Of a DNA stretch of 64,000 nt, positions 7,817-17,678 are shown piece after piece. Source of the stretch: Alphaproteobacteria bacterium (GTDB lineage: Bacteria; Pseudomonadota; Alphaproteobacteria; CACIAM-22H2); contig JAEULA010000043.1 of assembly GCA_016793165.1 (NCBI GenBank), positions 124,001 to 188,000 of the forward strand, read 5' to 3'. How positions within the stretch are numbered: position 1 is the stretch's first letter; each line of letters begins with the position of its first letter. The position numbers and the translations under genes were made by a program. The notes below the pieces were generated by a model. The model saw nothing but the letters and a program-made list of their open reading frames with translations. It was not told where the DNA came from and did not search any database.

Positions 7817-8817
7817 CAGCCCGGCGCGGGCGCGATGCCGCCGACGATGCGGCCGGCGGCGTTGGCGATCGTCGGGGCGATCATGGCTTCGATCGCGTTG
7901 CGGGCGGCATCGTCCAGGCCGCCATGCGCGAGCAGCAGCCGCCCCATCGCGACCTCCGCCGCGCGGGCCGCGCCGTCGTCGATCTTCAGCGCGATGCCGA
8001 GCCCCTTGGCCGGGATCGCCGCGACATAGACGCCCTCGGCGCCGGTCTTGATCACGGCCTTGCCGCCGCAGGCTTCGATGGCGCGGGTGCAGAATCGGCC
8101 GGTGCCGGCCAGCATGAACGGCGCGGCGAGGATCGCGGCGGCGAGCCGCCGGCAAGCGGCCGCGCGCGCGGCGGGCTGCCGGTCCGGCGCGCCGAAGCGC
8201 GCGATGCCCAGGGCGAGCGCGCGCAGCGGGATCGCGATCTGAGGCAGGCTGCAGCCGTCGGTGCCGCGCGGCGCGCGGCCCAGGTCGAGATCGAGCATCG
8301 CCTCGAAGACGGCGACGATGCGCTTCTGCTGCGGGTGCTCCGGCGCGATGTACCCGCGCACGGGATCGCCGAGATGCCTGCAGGTGGACACCATGCCCGT
8401 GTGCTTGCCCGAGCAGTTGTTGTGGAGCGCCGTCGGCTGCGCGCCCGCACGGATCAGCGCCTCCGCCGCGCTTGCCGTCGAGGGCATGTGCGCGCCGCAT
8501 TCGAGGTCCGCCTCGGACAGGCCGGCGCGCGCGAGCCAGGCGCGGACGGTCTCGACGTGGCGCGGCTCCCCGCCGTGGCTCGCGCAGGCGATGGCGAGCT
8601 CGGCCGGGCCCAGCGCCAGCTTGTCGGCGGCGCCGCTTTCTACCAGCGGCAGGCCCTGCAGGAACTTGATCGCGGAGCGCGGGAAGACCGCCGCCTCGAT
8701 GTCGCCGCCCTGCGCGACGATGCCGCCATCGGCATCGGCGACGACGTAGCGGCCGCGATGGCGGCTCTCGACGATGTCGCCGCGCGAGACGTCGACAAGG
8801 AAGGGGTTCTCGGTCAT
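7813..8817 (-). CDS. Asparaginase, Rhizobium etli (ReAV) type
   Basis: 334 residues. Hydrolyses L-asparagine to aspartate and ammonia. The residues described for the R. etli inducible enzyme are all in place and even share its numbering: Ser48 and Lys51 (PRSAIK), Ser80 (CASHGGE), and the metal site Cys135, Lys138 (NNCSGKH) and Cys189 (GTDGCSLP). The start is the ATG at 8817 (MTENPFLVDV); 13 more codons are open upstream but begin with Pro/Arg-rich, non-homologous residues. It is the first gene of a two-gene unit with the methyltransferase, overlapping it as GTGA. There is no signal peptide, so it is cytoplasmic. Confidence 0.87.
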   Translation of the reverse strand: MTENPFLVDVSRGDIVESRHRGRYVVADADGGIVAQGGDIEAAVFPRSAIKFLQGLPLVESGAADKLALGPAELAIACASHGGEPRHVETVRAWLARAGLSEADLECGAHMPSTASAAEALIRAGAQPTALHNNCSGKHTGMVSTCRHLGDPVRGYIAPEHPQQKRIVAVFEAMLDLDLGRAPRGTDGCSLPQIAIPLRALALGIARFGAPDRQPAARAAACRRLAAAILAAPFMLAGTGRFCTRAIEACGGKAVIKTGAEGVYVAAIPAKGLGIALKIDDGAARAAEVAMGRLLLAHGGLDDAARNAIEAMIAPTIANAAGRIVGGIAPAPGW

Positions 8818-9001
8818 GGGGCGGGGACCATGCCCCCGCGCCGCGCGCGGAGGCAAGGCCCGGCGACGACCCGGTGGCCGGGCAGGGCCGCCTTGCCCAT
8901 TGGCGCATGGCGCGAATTGTGGTTCTGGTCCCCTCGCCCGGCGGCGTCGCCGGCCGCACGCCGCCGCGCCTTCGCGGCGGCAGGACGATGGGAAGCGAGC
9001 G

Positions 9002-9541
9002 ATGCGCGGCTATTTCGGGATCGGGATCGAGGGGGTCAACAAGCCGATGAATGTCGGCGCGGTGATCCGCACCGGGCATGCCTTCGGCGCCGCCTTCGCC
9101 TTCACCCTCGGCGCGACCTATGCGCGCGAGGAGGCCAATCTCGCCGACACGTCGGACGCGGCGGGCAACCTGCCGTTCTACGAGTTCGCATCCATCGCCG
9201 ACTTCGCGCTGCCGCGCGACTGCGTGCTCGTGGGCATCGAGCTGATGGCCGAGGCCGTCGATCTGCCGTCCTTCCGCCATCCGCGCGCCGCCGCCTACAT
9301 CCTCGGCCCCGAGCGCGGGTCGCTGTCGCCGGCGGTCGTGGCGCGCTGTACGCATATCGTGAAGATCCCGACGCGCTTCTCGATCAACCTCGCGCTCGCC
9401 GGCGCGCTGGTGATGTACGACCGGATGATCAGCCTCGGGCGTTTCGCGGACCGTCCCGTGGCGCCGGGCGGCCCGATCGTACCGCTCGAGCGCCATAGCT
9501 TCGCGCCGCCGAAAATCCGCCGGGGCCGCCGCGAGGGCTGA
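9002..9541 (+). CDS. TrmH/SpoU family RNA 2'-O-methyltransferase
   Basis: 179 residues. A SPOUT-class methyltransferase, expected to methylate tRNA or rRNA ribose. The three SpoU motifs are visible: NVGAVIRTGHAFG (motif 1, about 17-29), ILGPERGSLS (motif 2) and IPTRFSINLALAGALVMYDR (motif 3), which together form the trefoil-knot SAM site. There is no N-terminal substrate-binding extension, so it is a minimal catalytic domain. The ATG at 9002 starts directly in the conserved MRGYFGIGIEG segment; an open frame further upstream is not homologous. Confidence 0.87.
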   Translation: MRGYFGIGIEGVNKPMNVGAVIRTGHAFGAAFAFTLGATYAREEANLADTSDAAGNLPFYEFASIADFALPRDCVLVGIELMAEAVDLPSFRHPRAAAYILGPERGSLSPAVVARCTHIVKIPTRFSINLALAGALVMYDRMISLGRFADRPVAPGGPIVPLERHSFAPPKIRRGRREG

Positions 9542-9569
9542 CCCGCGGGCGCGCCGTCGCGACGGCGTC

Positions 9570-9588
9570 TTTACGGCCCCTTTATCCG
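9570..9588 (+). promoter_or_regulatory. Candidate KdpE operator upstream of the kdp operon
   Basis: Two TTTA-containing half-sites (TTTACGG and TTTATCC) lie 11 bases apart, one helical turn, in an otherwise GC-rich leader about 80 bases before the first kdp reading frame. Response regulators of the OmpR/KdpE family bind such direct repeats, and the E. coli kdp operator is a T-rich site of this kind. The match is short, so this is a suggestion, not a demonstrated site. Confidence 0.35.
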
Positions 9589-9663
9589 GGGCGCCGGCTT
9601 TCCGAATGGATTCCTTACGCGCGGCGAGCAGATCGTCCTTCGACGATCTCTCCCGGAGGACCC

Positions 9664-9747
9664 ATGGCTGACGTATTCCAGGTCGCGCTCGCGCTCTGCG
9701 GCTTTGCAGCGATGGCCCTGCTGATCCGTTTGTGCGGACGGATATAG
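9664..9747 (+). CDS. 27-residue single-span membrane peptide, kdp-associated
   Basis: A 28-codon reading frame directly before kdpF, encoding one hydrophobic segment ([17 protein letters not shown]) with a basic C-terminal CGRI end. A strong ribosome site (GGAGGA) precedes the ATG and only 3 bases separate its stop from the kdpF start, so it is almost certainly translated. Small peptides with an ALT..FFAL..YVR.C.RL-like pattern are, from memory, often found just ahead of kdpF in other genomes, and this one fits that pattern. By analogy with KdpF it could stabilise the Kdp complex, but no function is shown. Confidence 0.65.
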   Translation: MADVFQVALALCGFAAMALLIRLCGRI

Positions 9748-9750
9748 CCG

Positions 9751-9840
9751 ATGAACCTGGATCTCGTGCTCGGCGCCGCGGCCGCCGTCGGATTGTTCGC
9801 CTATCTGGTCGCCGCCTTGCTCCGTCCCGAACGGTTTTGA
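9751..9840 (+). CDS. kdpF: K+-transporting ATPase subunit KdpF
   Basis: 29 residues with a single membrane span ([24 protein letters not shown]), matching KdpF in length, in the L..YL..ALLRPE.F ending and in position directly ahead of kdpA. KdpF is a lipid-like stabiliser of the KdpABC complex in the inner membrane. The start ATG follows the preceding small frame by 3 bases. Confidence 0.93.
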   Translation: MNLDLVLGAAAAVGLFAYLVAALLRPERF

Positions 9841-9875
9841 GCCGACCCTGCCCACGCCTGTACCGGAGCCTCGTC

Positions 9876-11585
9876 ATGAACTTCGTCGGATGGGCGCAGA
9901 TCGCGCTCTACTGCGCGCTGATTGTCGCCTCCGTGAAGCCGCTCGGCGCGCTGATGCACCGGGTCTTCGAGGGGGATCGCGTCGCCGGATTGGCCGCGCT
10001 CGGCCGCGTCGAACGGGGCATTTATCGCCTCGCCGGCATCGACCCGGCACGCGAGCAGAGCTGGACCGCCTATGCGATCGCGCTGCTGATCTTCAATGCG
10101 GTCGGGTTCCTCGCGTTGTACGCCCTGCTGCGCCTGCAGGGGATGCTGCCCTTGAACCCGCAGAGCCTCGCTGCGGTCGGTCCGGACCTCGCCTTCAACG
10201 CGGCGATGAGCTTCGTCACCAACACCAACTGGCAATCCTATGGCGGCGAATCGACCATGAGCCATCTCTCCCAGATGGCCGGCTTGGCGGTGCAGAACTT
10301 CGTCTCCGCGGCGACGGGCATCGCCGTCCTGTTGGCGATGGTGCGCGGCTTCGTGCGCGCGGAGTCGAAGACGCTCGGGAACTTCTGGGTCGATCTCGTG
10401 CGCGGCACGCTCTATGTCCTGCTGCCGCTGTCCCTCCTCGTCGCGGCCGTGCTGGCCGCGACCGGCGTCCCGCAGACCCTGGAAGGCGCGCTCGCTGCGA
10501 AGACCCTTGAAGGTGCGAACCAGACGATCCCGCTCGGGCCGGTCGCTTCGCAGCTCGCGATCAAGCAGCTCGGGACGAATGGCGGCGGCTTCTTCAACGC
10601 GAACTCGGCGCATCCTCTCGAGAATCCGAACGGCTGGAGCAACATCGCCCAGCTCTGGGCGATCCTCGCGATCCCCGCGGCGCTCACCTTCACCTTCGGG
10701 CGCTTGGTCGGCTCCACCCGCCAGGGATGGACGTTGTTCGCGGCGATGGGCGTCATCTTCCTGGGCGGCGTCATTGCCTGCTACGCGGCCGAGGCTGCAG
10801 GCAATCCGATCCTGGCCGCGCTCGGTGTCGATGCGGCTCCGGGCAACCTCGAGGGCAAGGAATCGCGATTTGGGGTGTCGCTCTCGGCGCTGTGGGCCGT
10901 GGCCACGACGGCCGCCTCGAACGGCTCCGTGAATGCGATGCACGACAGCTTCACGCCGCTCGGGGGCATGGTTCCGATGATCATGATCCAGCTCGGCGAG
11001 ATCGTGTTCGGAGGCGTGGGCTCGGGACTCTACGGCATGCTCGTCTACGCGCTGCTCGCCGTCTTCCTCGCCGGGCTGATGGTCGGACGCACGCCGGAGT
11101 ATCTCGGCAAGAAGATCGAGTCTCGCGAGGTCAAGCTCGCGAGCCTGTTCATCCTCGTGCCGCCGATCTTCATCCTCGGCGTCACTGCCGCCTCTGCCGT
11201 GCTGCCCTCGGCGTTGGCGAGCCTGAACAACGCCGGCCCGCACGGGTTCTCGGAGCTGCTCTATGCGGCGAGCTCGGCGGTCGGGAACAACGGCTCGGCC
11301 TTCGCCGGCCTGAACGCCAATACGCCGTTCTGGAACGACGTGCTCGGCCTGGCGATGCTGGTCGGACGCTACGCGATGATCGTGCCTGTCATGGCGATTG
11401 CCGGGTCGCTCGGCGGCAAGAAGCGCGTGCCAGCCTCCGACGGGACCTTTCCGACCGACGGGCCGCTGTTCGTGGTGCTCCTGGTCGGCACGATCCTGGT
11501 GGTCGGCGGCCTCACTTTCCTTCCGGCCCTCTCCCTCGGCCCGATCGTCGAGCACCTGCTGCTGCTCGCCGGCCGCAACTTCTGA
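9876..11585 (+). CDS. kdpA: K+-transporting ATPase subunit KdpA
   Basis: 569 residues, the expected length. KdpA is the K+-selective channel-like subunit of the high-affinity KdpFABC importer. The four pore-loop selectivity elements are recognisable: [40 protein letters not shown] and [11 protein letters not shown]. About ten membrane spans surround them. The ATG at 9876 begins the conserved N-terminal membrane helix; an in-frame extension to 9732 reads through the upstream small genes and is not used. It is second in a kdpFABCDE operon. Confidence 0.97.
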   Translation: MNFVGWAQIALYCALIVASVKPLGALMHRVFEGDRVAGLAALGRVERGIYRLAGIDPAREQSWTAYAIALLIFNAVGFLALYALLRLQGMLPLNPQSLAAVGPDLAFNAAMSFVTNTNWQSYGGESTMSHLSQMAGLAVQNFVSAATGIAVLLAMVRGFVRAESKTLGNFWVDLVRGTLYVLLPLSLLVAAVLAATGVPQTLEGALAAKTLEGANQTIPLGPVASQLAIKQLGTNGGGFFNANSAHPLENPNGWSNIAQLWAILAIPAALTFTFGRLVGSTRQGWTLFAAMGVIFLGGVIACYAAEAAGNPILAALGVDAAPGNLEGKESRFGVSLSALWAVATTAASNGSVNAMHDSFTPLGGMVPMIMIQLGEIVFGGVGSGLYGMLVYALLAVFLAGLMVGRTPEYLGKKIESREVKLASLFILVPPIFILGVTAASAVLPSALASLNNAGPHGFSELLYAASSAVGNNGSAFAGLNANTPFWNDVLGLAMLVGRYAMIVPVMAIAGSLGGKKRVPASDGTFPTDGPLFVVLLVGTILVVGGLTFLPALSLGPIVEHLLLLAGRNF

Positions 11586-11599
11586 AGCCGGAGACCGTC

Positions 11600-13645
11600 A
11601 TGTCCTCGCGTGTCCGCGACATTTCCCTGTTCGACGGCGTGATCCTGCGCGCCGCGGCCGTCGATGCCCTCGCCAAGCTCGATCCGCGCGTGCTCGTTCG
11701 CAATCCGGTGATCTTCGCGACCGCCGTCGTCGCGCTGCTGGCCAGCTTGCTGCTCGTGCGCGACGTCGTCCTGGGCGGCACGCCCGGCTTCACCGGCCAG
11801 ATCGCCGCCTGGCTCTGGATCACGGTGCTCTTTGCGAATCTCGCGGAGGCGGTGGCCGAGGGCCGCGGCAAGGCTCAGGCGGAGTCGCTCCGTCGCCTGC
11901 GCACGCAGACCTATGCGAAGCGCCTGCTGCCGGTGGACGGCGACCTGTTCGAGAAGGTGCCGGCGACGCAGCTCGCCGTCGGCGATGTCGTCGTGTGCGA
12001 GGTCGGCGACGTGATTCCCGGCGATGGTACGGTCATCGCCGGCATCGCATCGGTGAACGAGAGTGCGATCACGGGCGAGTCGGCACCGGTCATCCGCGAG
12101 GCCGGCGGCGACCGTTCCGCGGTGACCGGCGGTACGGTCGTGCTGTCGGATTCGATCAAGGTGAAGATCACGGCCGCCCAGGGCGGGAGTTTCCTCGACC
12201 GCATGATCGCGCTCGTCGAGGGTGCCTCGCGTCAGAAGACGCCCAACGAGATCGCGCTGGCAATCCTTCTGGCGGGCATGTCGCTGATCTTCGTCATGGT
12301 CGTGGTGACGCTGCCGGCCTTCGCCTCATATGCCGGCTCGGTCGTGCCGGTGACGACCCTCGCGGCGCTGTTCGTCACGCTGATCCCGACGACGATCGGC
12401 GGATTGCTGTCCGCGATCGGAATCTCGGGAATGGACCGGCTCGTGAAGTTCAACGTGCTGGCGCGATCGGGCCGCGCGGTCGAGGCGGCGGGCGACGTCG
12501 ACGTGCTGCTGCTCGACAAGACCGGCACGATCACGGTCGGCGACCGGATGGCAGTGGGCTTCGTCGCGGCGCCGGGCGTGGCGCAGGCCGAGCTCACCAG
12601 GGCCGCTCTGCAGGCGTCGCTGGCCGACGAGACTCCCGAAGGCCGCTCGATCGTCAGGCTCGCGCAGGGGGAGGCCGAAGACCTGCCGAAGCTGCCCGGC
12701 GACGCGCGCTTCGTGGCGTTCTCGGCGCAGACCCGACTGTCGGGTGTCGATGCCGGCGCGGTGCGCGTGCGCAAGGGCGCGGTCGATTCGCTGTGCGGGT
12801 TCCTCGGCAATAAGGTTCTTCCGGCGGCAGTGCTGCAGGTCGTCGAGAGGATCGCAAGCTCGGGCGGCACGCCGCTCGCCGTCGGGGAACTCGGCCCCGC
12901 GGGCGGCCGGTTGCTCGGGATCATCCACCTCAAGGACGTGGTCAAGGCCGGCATCCGCGAGCGCTTCGCGGAGCTGCGACGCATGGGCGTTCGCACGGTC
13001 ATGGTCACCGGAGACAATCGCCTGACGGCTGCGGCGATCGCCGCGGAAGCCGGCGTGGACGACTTCATCGCCGAGGCGACCCCCGAGGACAAGCTCGACT
13101 ACATCCGTCGCGAGCAGGCGAAGGGCCGTCTGGTCGCGATGTGCGGCGACGGCACCAACGACGCGCCGGCCCTCGCCCAGGCGGATGTCGGCATGGCGAT
13201 GCAGACCGGCACGCAGGCCGCGCGGGAAGCCGGCAACATGGTCGATCTCGATTCCAACCCGACAAAGCTCATCGAGGTCGTCGGCATCGGCAAGCAGCTC
13301 CTGATGACTCGCGGCGCCCTGACCACGTTCTCGATAGCCAACGACGTCGCGAAGTACTTCGCGATCATCCCGGCGCTGTTCCTGGCGACGTACCCCGAGC
13401 TCGGCGCGCTCAACGTAATGGGTCTAGCCACGCCGCAGAGCGCGGTGCTCTCGGCGGTGATCTTCAACGCGCTGATCATCGTCGCCCTGATCCCGCTTGC
13501 CCTGCGCGGCGTCGCCTACAGGCCGGCGCCCGCCGTGGTCCTGCTGCGCCGGAACCTGTTGATCTACGGATTGGGCGGGCTCGGCGTCCCGTTCATCGGC
13601 ATCAAGGCGATCGATGCGATCGTCGTCGCGCTCCACCTGTCGTGA
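11600..13645 (+). CDS. kdpB: K+-transporting P-type ATPase subunit KdpB
   Basis: 681 residues. The catalytic subunit that hydrolyses ATP to drive K+ uptake. Key P-type ATPase motifs are present: TGES in the actuator domain, DKTGT with the phosphorylated Asp306, MVTGDN, and [16 protein letters not shown] in the hinge. It has the reduced KdpB membrane topology and full length. The ATG at 11600 follows kdpA by 14 bases. Confidence 0.97.
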   Translation: MSSRVRDISLFDGVILRAAAVDALAKLDPRVLVRNPVIFATAVVALLASLLLVRDVVLGGTPGFTGQIAAWLWITVLFANLAEAVAEGRGKAQAESLRRLRTQTYAKRLLPVDGDLFEKVPATQLAVGDVVVCEVGDVIPGDGTVIAGIASVNESAITGESAPVIREAGGDRSAVTGGTVVLSDSIKVKITAAQGGSFLDRMIALVEGASRQKTPNEIALAILLAGMSLIFVMVVVTLPAFASYAGSVVPVTTLAALFVTLIPTTIGGLLSAIGISGMDRLVKFNVLARSGRAVEAAGDVDVLLLDKTGTITVGDRMAVGFVAAPGVAQAELTRAALQASLADETPEGRSIVRLAQGEAEDLPKLPGDARFVAFSAQTRLSGVDAGAVRVRKGAVDSLCGFLGNKVLPAAVLQVVERIASSGGTPLAVGELGPAGGRLLGIIHLKDVVKAGIRERFAELRRMGVRTVMVTGDNRLTAAAIAAEAGVDDFIAEATPEDKLDYIRREQAKGRLVAMCGDGTNDAPALAQADVGMAMQTGTQAAREAGNMVDLDSNPTKLIEVVGIGKQLLMTRGALTTFSIANDVAKYFAIIPALFLATYPELGALNVMGLATPQSAVLSAVIFNALIIVALIPLALRGVAYRPAPAVVLLRRNLLIYGLGGLGVPFIGIKAIDAIVVALHLS

Positions 13646-13652
13646 GGACGCC

Positions 13653-14216
13653 ATGCTCGCTCAACTGCGTGCCGCCGCTGCCCTGCTGATCGCCTTCACG
13701 CTGCTGTGCGGCGGCGCCTATCCGCTCGTCGTGCTCGGGTTCGCGCAACTCGTCGTTCCCGGCAGCGCCAATGGCAGCGCTGTGCGGATCGGCGACGTGG
13801 TCGTCGGTTCCGAGTTCGTCGCCCAGGGCTTCGCCGCGGCCCGCTACTTTCATCCCCGACCCTCGGCCGCTGGCACCGACGGATTCGATGCGACGTCCTC
13901 GGGCGGTTCGAATCTCGGCGCCATCTCGGCGAAGCTGGTCGATCGCGTCCGCGCCGCCGTCGAGGCGCACGGGGCCGGCAGGCCGGTCCCCGCCGATGCG
14001 GTGACGACGTCGGGCTCGGGGCTGGATCCGGAGATCTCGCCGGCGAACGCGCTCGCCCAGGCGGCGCGGGTGGCAGCCGCGCGCGGTCGCCCCGAGAGCG
14101 AGATCCGCGCGCTCGTCGAACGGTTCACGCTGGGGCGCGAACTCGGCATACTCGGCGAACGGCGGGTGAACGTCCTGCGGCTCAATCTCGAGCTCGACGC
14201 TGCCCGAGCGCGCTAG
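13653..14216 (+). CDS. kdpC: K+-transporting ATPase subunit KdpC
   Basis: 187 residues. One N-terminal membrane helix (about 8-32) and a periplasmic or membrane-attached domain containing the family motifs FHPRPSAAG, SGSGLDPEISPANA and AARVAAARG. KdpC links KdpA and KdpB and aids ATP use. The ATG at 13653 follows kdpB after 7 bases and begins the hydrophobic helix. Confidence 0.95.
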   Translation: MLAQLRAAAALLIAFTLLCGGAYPLVVLGFAQLVVPGSANGSAVRIGDVVVGSEFVAQGFAAARYFHPRPSAAGTDGFDATSSGGSNLGAISAKLVDRVRAAVEAHGAGRPVPADAVTTSGSGLDPEISPANALAQAARVAAARGRPESEIRALVERFTLGRELGILGERRVNVLRLNLELDAARAR

Positions 14217-14228
14217 GCCGACATCCCG

Positions 14229-16979
14229 ATGGCGGGCGATCCCGAACGGCCCGATCCCAATGCCCTGCTCGAGGCCGCGCGCCGCGAGGGCCGAGGTCGC
14301 CTGAAGATCTTCCTCGGCGCCGCGCCGGGGGTCGGCAAGACATATGCGATGCTGGAGTCCGCGCGGCGCAAGGCGGCCGAGGGCGTCGATGTCGTGGTCG
14401 GCATCGCCGAGACCCACGGTCGTCGCGAGACCGAGGCGTTGCTGGAGGGAATGGCGGTCCTGCCCCGCCGGCTCTCGACGGCACGCGAGCCGGGTGTCGC
14501 GGAGTTCGATATCGACGCGGCCCTCAGGCGGCGGCCTGGTCTGCTGCTGGTGGACGAACTCGCGCACAGCAACGCGATCGGCAGTCGGCATCCCAAGCGG
14601 CACCAGGATGTCGAGGAGCTGCTCGAGGCGGGTATCGACGTCTGGACGACGCTGAACATCCAGCATCTCGAAAGCCTCAACGACGTGGTCGCCCGGATCA
14701 CCGGCGTCCGGGTGCGCGAGACGCTGCCGGATGCGATCGTCGAGCGCGCCGACGAGGTCGAGCTCGTCGACCTGACGGTCGAGGATCTGCTCGAGCGACT
14801 CAAGGTCGGCAAGGTCTACGCGCCCGAGACGGCGATGCGCGCGGCGCAGAATTTCTTCCGGCCCGGCAACCTGACGGCGCTGCGCGAGCTGGCGCTGCGG
14901 CACACGGCCGCGCGGGTCGACGACCAGATGGTGGGGCTGATGCGCCGGCAGGCGATCGGCGGCCCCTGGGCGGCCGGCGAGCGCATCCTGGTATGCGTCG
15001 CCGCGCACCCCGATCCCGCGCCGCTGGTCCGCGGCGCATGCCGGCTCGCCGCGCAGCTCGACGCGCCGTGGATCGCCGTCCATTTCGAGCTGGGTCGCGA
15101 CGCGGAGCGGGATCCGGCTGCGACGGACCGGGTCGCGGCCGCATTGCGGCTCGCCGAGGAACTCGGGGCCGAGGCGCGGACGCTGCCCGCCTCGGATCTC
15201 GTCACCGACATCCTGCGCTTTGCGCGCAACCACAACGTCACGCAGATCGTGCTGGCCAAGTCGGTTCGGCCGCGATGGCGCGAGCGGCTGAGCCCGTCGC
15301 TCGTCCACGAGCTGATGCGCGCAAGCGATGCCGTCGCCATCCATGTGCTGTCGGCCGAGCATGGGCCGCCGTCGCGCGAGCGTCTGACGGCGGCGATCCG
15401 CGGCCGTTTCGCGGGCGCCTCGCGCCCCGGGGCGGTGCCGTACGCCGCGGGCGTCGTCGCCGTCGCCATCGCCGCGCTGGCGGCCTTCGCCCTCGAAACG
15501 GCCCTGGAGCTGGGCAAGGCGCTTCCGCTTGTGTTCCTGATGGCGGTGCTCGTCACTGCGCTGCGCGAAGGCCTGCTGCCGTCGATCTTCGTCTCGGTGC
15601 TGTCGGTGCTCGCGTACGACTTCCTGTTCATCGAGCCGCGGCTGACGCTCACCGTGTCCGATCCCGAGGAGGCGCTGGCGTTGCTCGCCTTCCTGGTGGC
15701 GGCGATCGTGACGTCGAACCTCACGGCGCGCTCGCGTGCGCAAGCGCAGGAGGCGCGCCGGCGCTACAAGACGACCGCGCGCCTCAACGATTTCTCGCGC
15801 AAGCTTGCCGCGGCACGCGACCTCGACGACCTGCTTTGGGTCGTCGTGCACCAGATCGCAACGATGCTGAACGGGCAGACCGTGCTGCTGTTGCCGCAGG
15901 ACGAGCGGCTCGCGGTCGTCGCCGGCTATCCGCCAGAGGACAGCCTCGAGCCCGGCGACTGGGCGGCGGCGAACCGTGCGTGGACGCACGGCGAGGCGAC
16001 GGGGCGGGGGTCGGATACCTTGCCGACGGCGAGCCGGCATTACCGCGCGATGCGCAGCGCGCGCGGCTCCATCGGGGTGCTCGGCCTGCGTCTCGCGTCG
16101 CCGACCGGGCTCGATCCCGAGAACCGCCGGCTGCTCGAGGCGCTGATCGACCAGGCAGCCGTCGCGATCGAGCGCCATCAGCTCGACCAGCGCGTGCAGG
16201 AGACACGTGTCCTTGCCGAGAGCGAGCGTCTCCGCAGTGCGCTGCTCTCGTCGATCAGCCATGATCTCGGGACGCCGCTGGCGACGATCACCGCGGCGGC
16301 GAGCGCGCTGCGTACGCACGCGGCGGGCTTCGGGCCGGAGCGGCGCGCCGAGCTGATCGACACGATCCACGGCGAAGCCGAGCGGCTCGGACGCTTCGTC
16401 AACAACCTGCTCGACATGACGCGGCTCGAGGGCCATGCGCTGACGCTGCGGCGGGACTGGGTCGATCTGCGCGAGCTCGTCGGCTCCGCGATCGTCCGCG
16501 TGCGGCGCCAGTTCCCGGGTTGCAGGGTCGAGGCCGACATCGCGCCGGGCCTGCCGCTCCTGCACGTGGACTACGTGCTGTTCGAGCAGCTGCTGTTCAA
16601 TCTGATGGACAACGCGATCAAGTACGGTGCGGCGCAGCAGCCGGTCGTCGTGCGCGGACGACGTGTCGGCGATCGCATCCGCATCGAGGTCGCCGATGCG
16701 GGTCCGGGCATCCCGCCGGCCGATCTCGAGCGGGTCTTCGAGAAGTTCTATCGGGTCCGCGCGGACAGCGACCCGCGATGGGGCGATCGTCAGGCACCCG
16801 GCACCGGACTCGGGCTCGCGATCTGCCGCGGCGTCGTCGAGGCGCATGGCGGCACCATCCGCGCCGTCAGCCCGGTCGCCGACGGACATGGCACCTGCAT
16901 CGAGATGACGCTTCCGGACCTCGCCCAGCCCGCCCAGGATGAGCGTGCATCCTCCCCGGGCAGGACCGGTTCGACGTGA
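14229..16979 (+). CDS. kdpD: Sensor histidine kinase KdpD
   Basis: 916 residues. Turgor/K+ sensor kinase controlling kdp transcription. Domains in order: KdpD N-terminal domain with a Walker A-like GAAPGVGKT (about residues 32-40) and DELAHSN; a universal-stress-like domain (about 250-370); four membrane spans of the DUF4118 type (about 400-495); a GAF domain; then HisKA with SSISHDLGTPLA (phospho-acceptor His678) and HATPase with NAIKYG and GTGLGLAIC. It follows kdpC by 12 bases and overlaps kdpE as GTGA, so the sensor pair is co-translated with the transporter it controls. Confidence 0.96.
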   Translation: MAGDPERPDPNALLEAARREGRGRLKIFLGAAPGVGKTYAMLESARRKAAEGVDVVVGIAETHGRRETEALLEGMAVLPRRLSTAREPGVAEFDIDAALRRRPGLLLVDELAHSNAIGSRHPKRHQDVEELLEAGIDVWTTLNIQHLESLNDVVARITGVRVRETLPDAIVERADEVELVDLTVEDLLERLKVGKVYAPETAMRAAQNFFRPGNLTALRELALRHTAARVDDQMVGLMRRQAIGGPWAAGERILVCVAAHPDPAPLVRGACRLAAQLDAPWIAVHFELGRDAERDPAATDRVAAALRLAEELGAEARTLPASDLVTDILRFARNHNVTQIVLAKSVRPRWRERLSPSLVHELMRASDAVAIHVLSAEHGPPSRERLTAAIRGRFAGASRPGAVPYAAGVVAVAIAALAAFALETALELGKALPLVFLMAVLVTALREGLLPSIFVSVLSVLAYDFLFIEPRLTLTVSDPEEALALLAFLVAAIVTSNLTARSRAQAQEARRRYKTTARLNDFSRKLAAARDLDDLLWVVVHQIATMLNGQTVLLLPQDERLAVVAGYPPEDSLEPGDWAAANRAWTHGEATGRGSDTLPTASRHYRAMRSARGSIGVLGLRLASPTGLDPENRRLLEALIDQAAVAIERHQLDQRVQETRVLAESERLRSALLSSISHDLGTPLATITAAASALRTHAAGFGPERRAELIDTIHGEAERLGRFVNNLLDMTRLEGHALTLRRDWVDLRELVGSAIVRVRRQFPGCRVEADIAPGLPLLHVDYVLFEQLLFNLMDNAIKYGAAQQPVVVRGRRVGDRIRIEVADAGPGIPPADLERVFEKFYRVRADSDPRWGDRQAPGTGLGLAICRGVVEAHGGTIRAVSPVADGHGTCIEMTLPDLAQPAQDERASSPGRTGST

Positions 16980-17668
16980 GCAGCGGCCGCCGACGCATCC
17001 TGGTCATCGACGACGAGCCGCAGCTGCGGCGTCTGTTGCGCGTCGCCCTCGAGGCCGAGGGCGATCAGGTGCTCGAAGCCGCGACCGCGCGCGAAGGCAT
17101 TGCCGCGGTCGCGCACGACAGGCCCGATGCGGTGCTGCTCGATCTCGGTTTGCCCGATGTCGACGGCCATGCGGTGCTGCGGCGGATCCGCGAGTTCTCC
17201 GCGGTTCCCGTCGTCGTGCTCTCCGTGCGGGCCGCCGAGGACCAGAAGGTCGCCGCGCTCGACGCCGGCGCCGACGACTACGTGACGAAGCCGTTCGGGA
17301 TTCCCGAACTGCTCGCGCGGCTGCGCGCCGCCCTTCGCCATCGATGGCAGGGCGAGGCGGGCGAGCCCGTGATCCGCCAGGGTGATCTCGTCATCGACCT
17401 GCCGCGGCGGGTTGTGACGCTCGACGGCGTGGAAGTGAAGATGTCGCCCAAGGAATACGAGCTGCTCCGTCTGCTGGCGACGTCGCGCGGCAAGGTGCTG
17501 ACACATCGCATGCTGCTCGAGGCCGTCTGGGGACCGGCGCACGTCGCCGACACCCAGTACCTGCGGGTTTATGTCGGCCAGCTCCGCGACAAGCTGCGCG
17601 ACGATCCGGCCGAGCCGCGCTTCATCGCCACCGAGCCCGGCGTCGGATATCGCTTCCTCGGGGGCTGA
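16976..17668 (+). CDS. kdpE: Response regulator KdpE
   Basis: 230 residues. An OmpR-family activator of the kdp operon. The receiver domain holds IDDEP, the phospho-acceptor Asp56 (LLDLGLPDVDG) and the conserved Lys in VTKPF; a C-terminal winged-helix DNA-binding domain (about 128-226) contains SPKEYELLRLLA and the YLRVYVGQLRDKL recognition region. It starts with GTG overlapping the kdpD stop. The TTTA repeat upstream of the first kdp frame is a possible target. Confidence 0.95.
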   Translation: MSSGRRRILVIDDEPQLRRLLRVALEAEGDQVLEAATAREGIAAVAHDRPDAVLLDLGLPDVDGHAVLRRIREFSAVPVVVLSVRAAEDQKVAALDAGADDYVTKPFGIPELLARLRAALRHRWQGEAGEPVIRQGDLVIDLPRRVVTLDGVEVKMSPKEYELLRLLATSRGKVLTHRMLLEAVWGPAHVADTQYLRVYVGQLRDKLRDDPAEPRFIATEPGVGYRFLGG

Positions 17669-17678
17669 CGGCCGTCGC

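Noticed and set aside
7817..9877. Upstream extension of the methyltransferase frame to about 1110 codons.
   Set aside because: It is antisense or out of frame to the asparaginase, SpoU and kdp leader genes; the GTGA overlap gives a good start at 7816.
13602..16889. A 1095-codon antisense frame opposite kdpC-kdpD.
   Set aside because: Antisense to clearly conserved kdp genes and without any domain signature.
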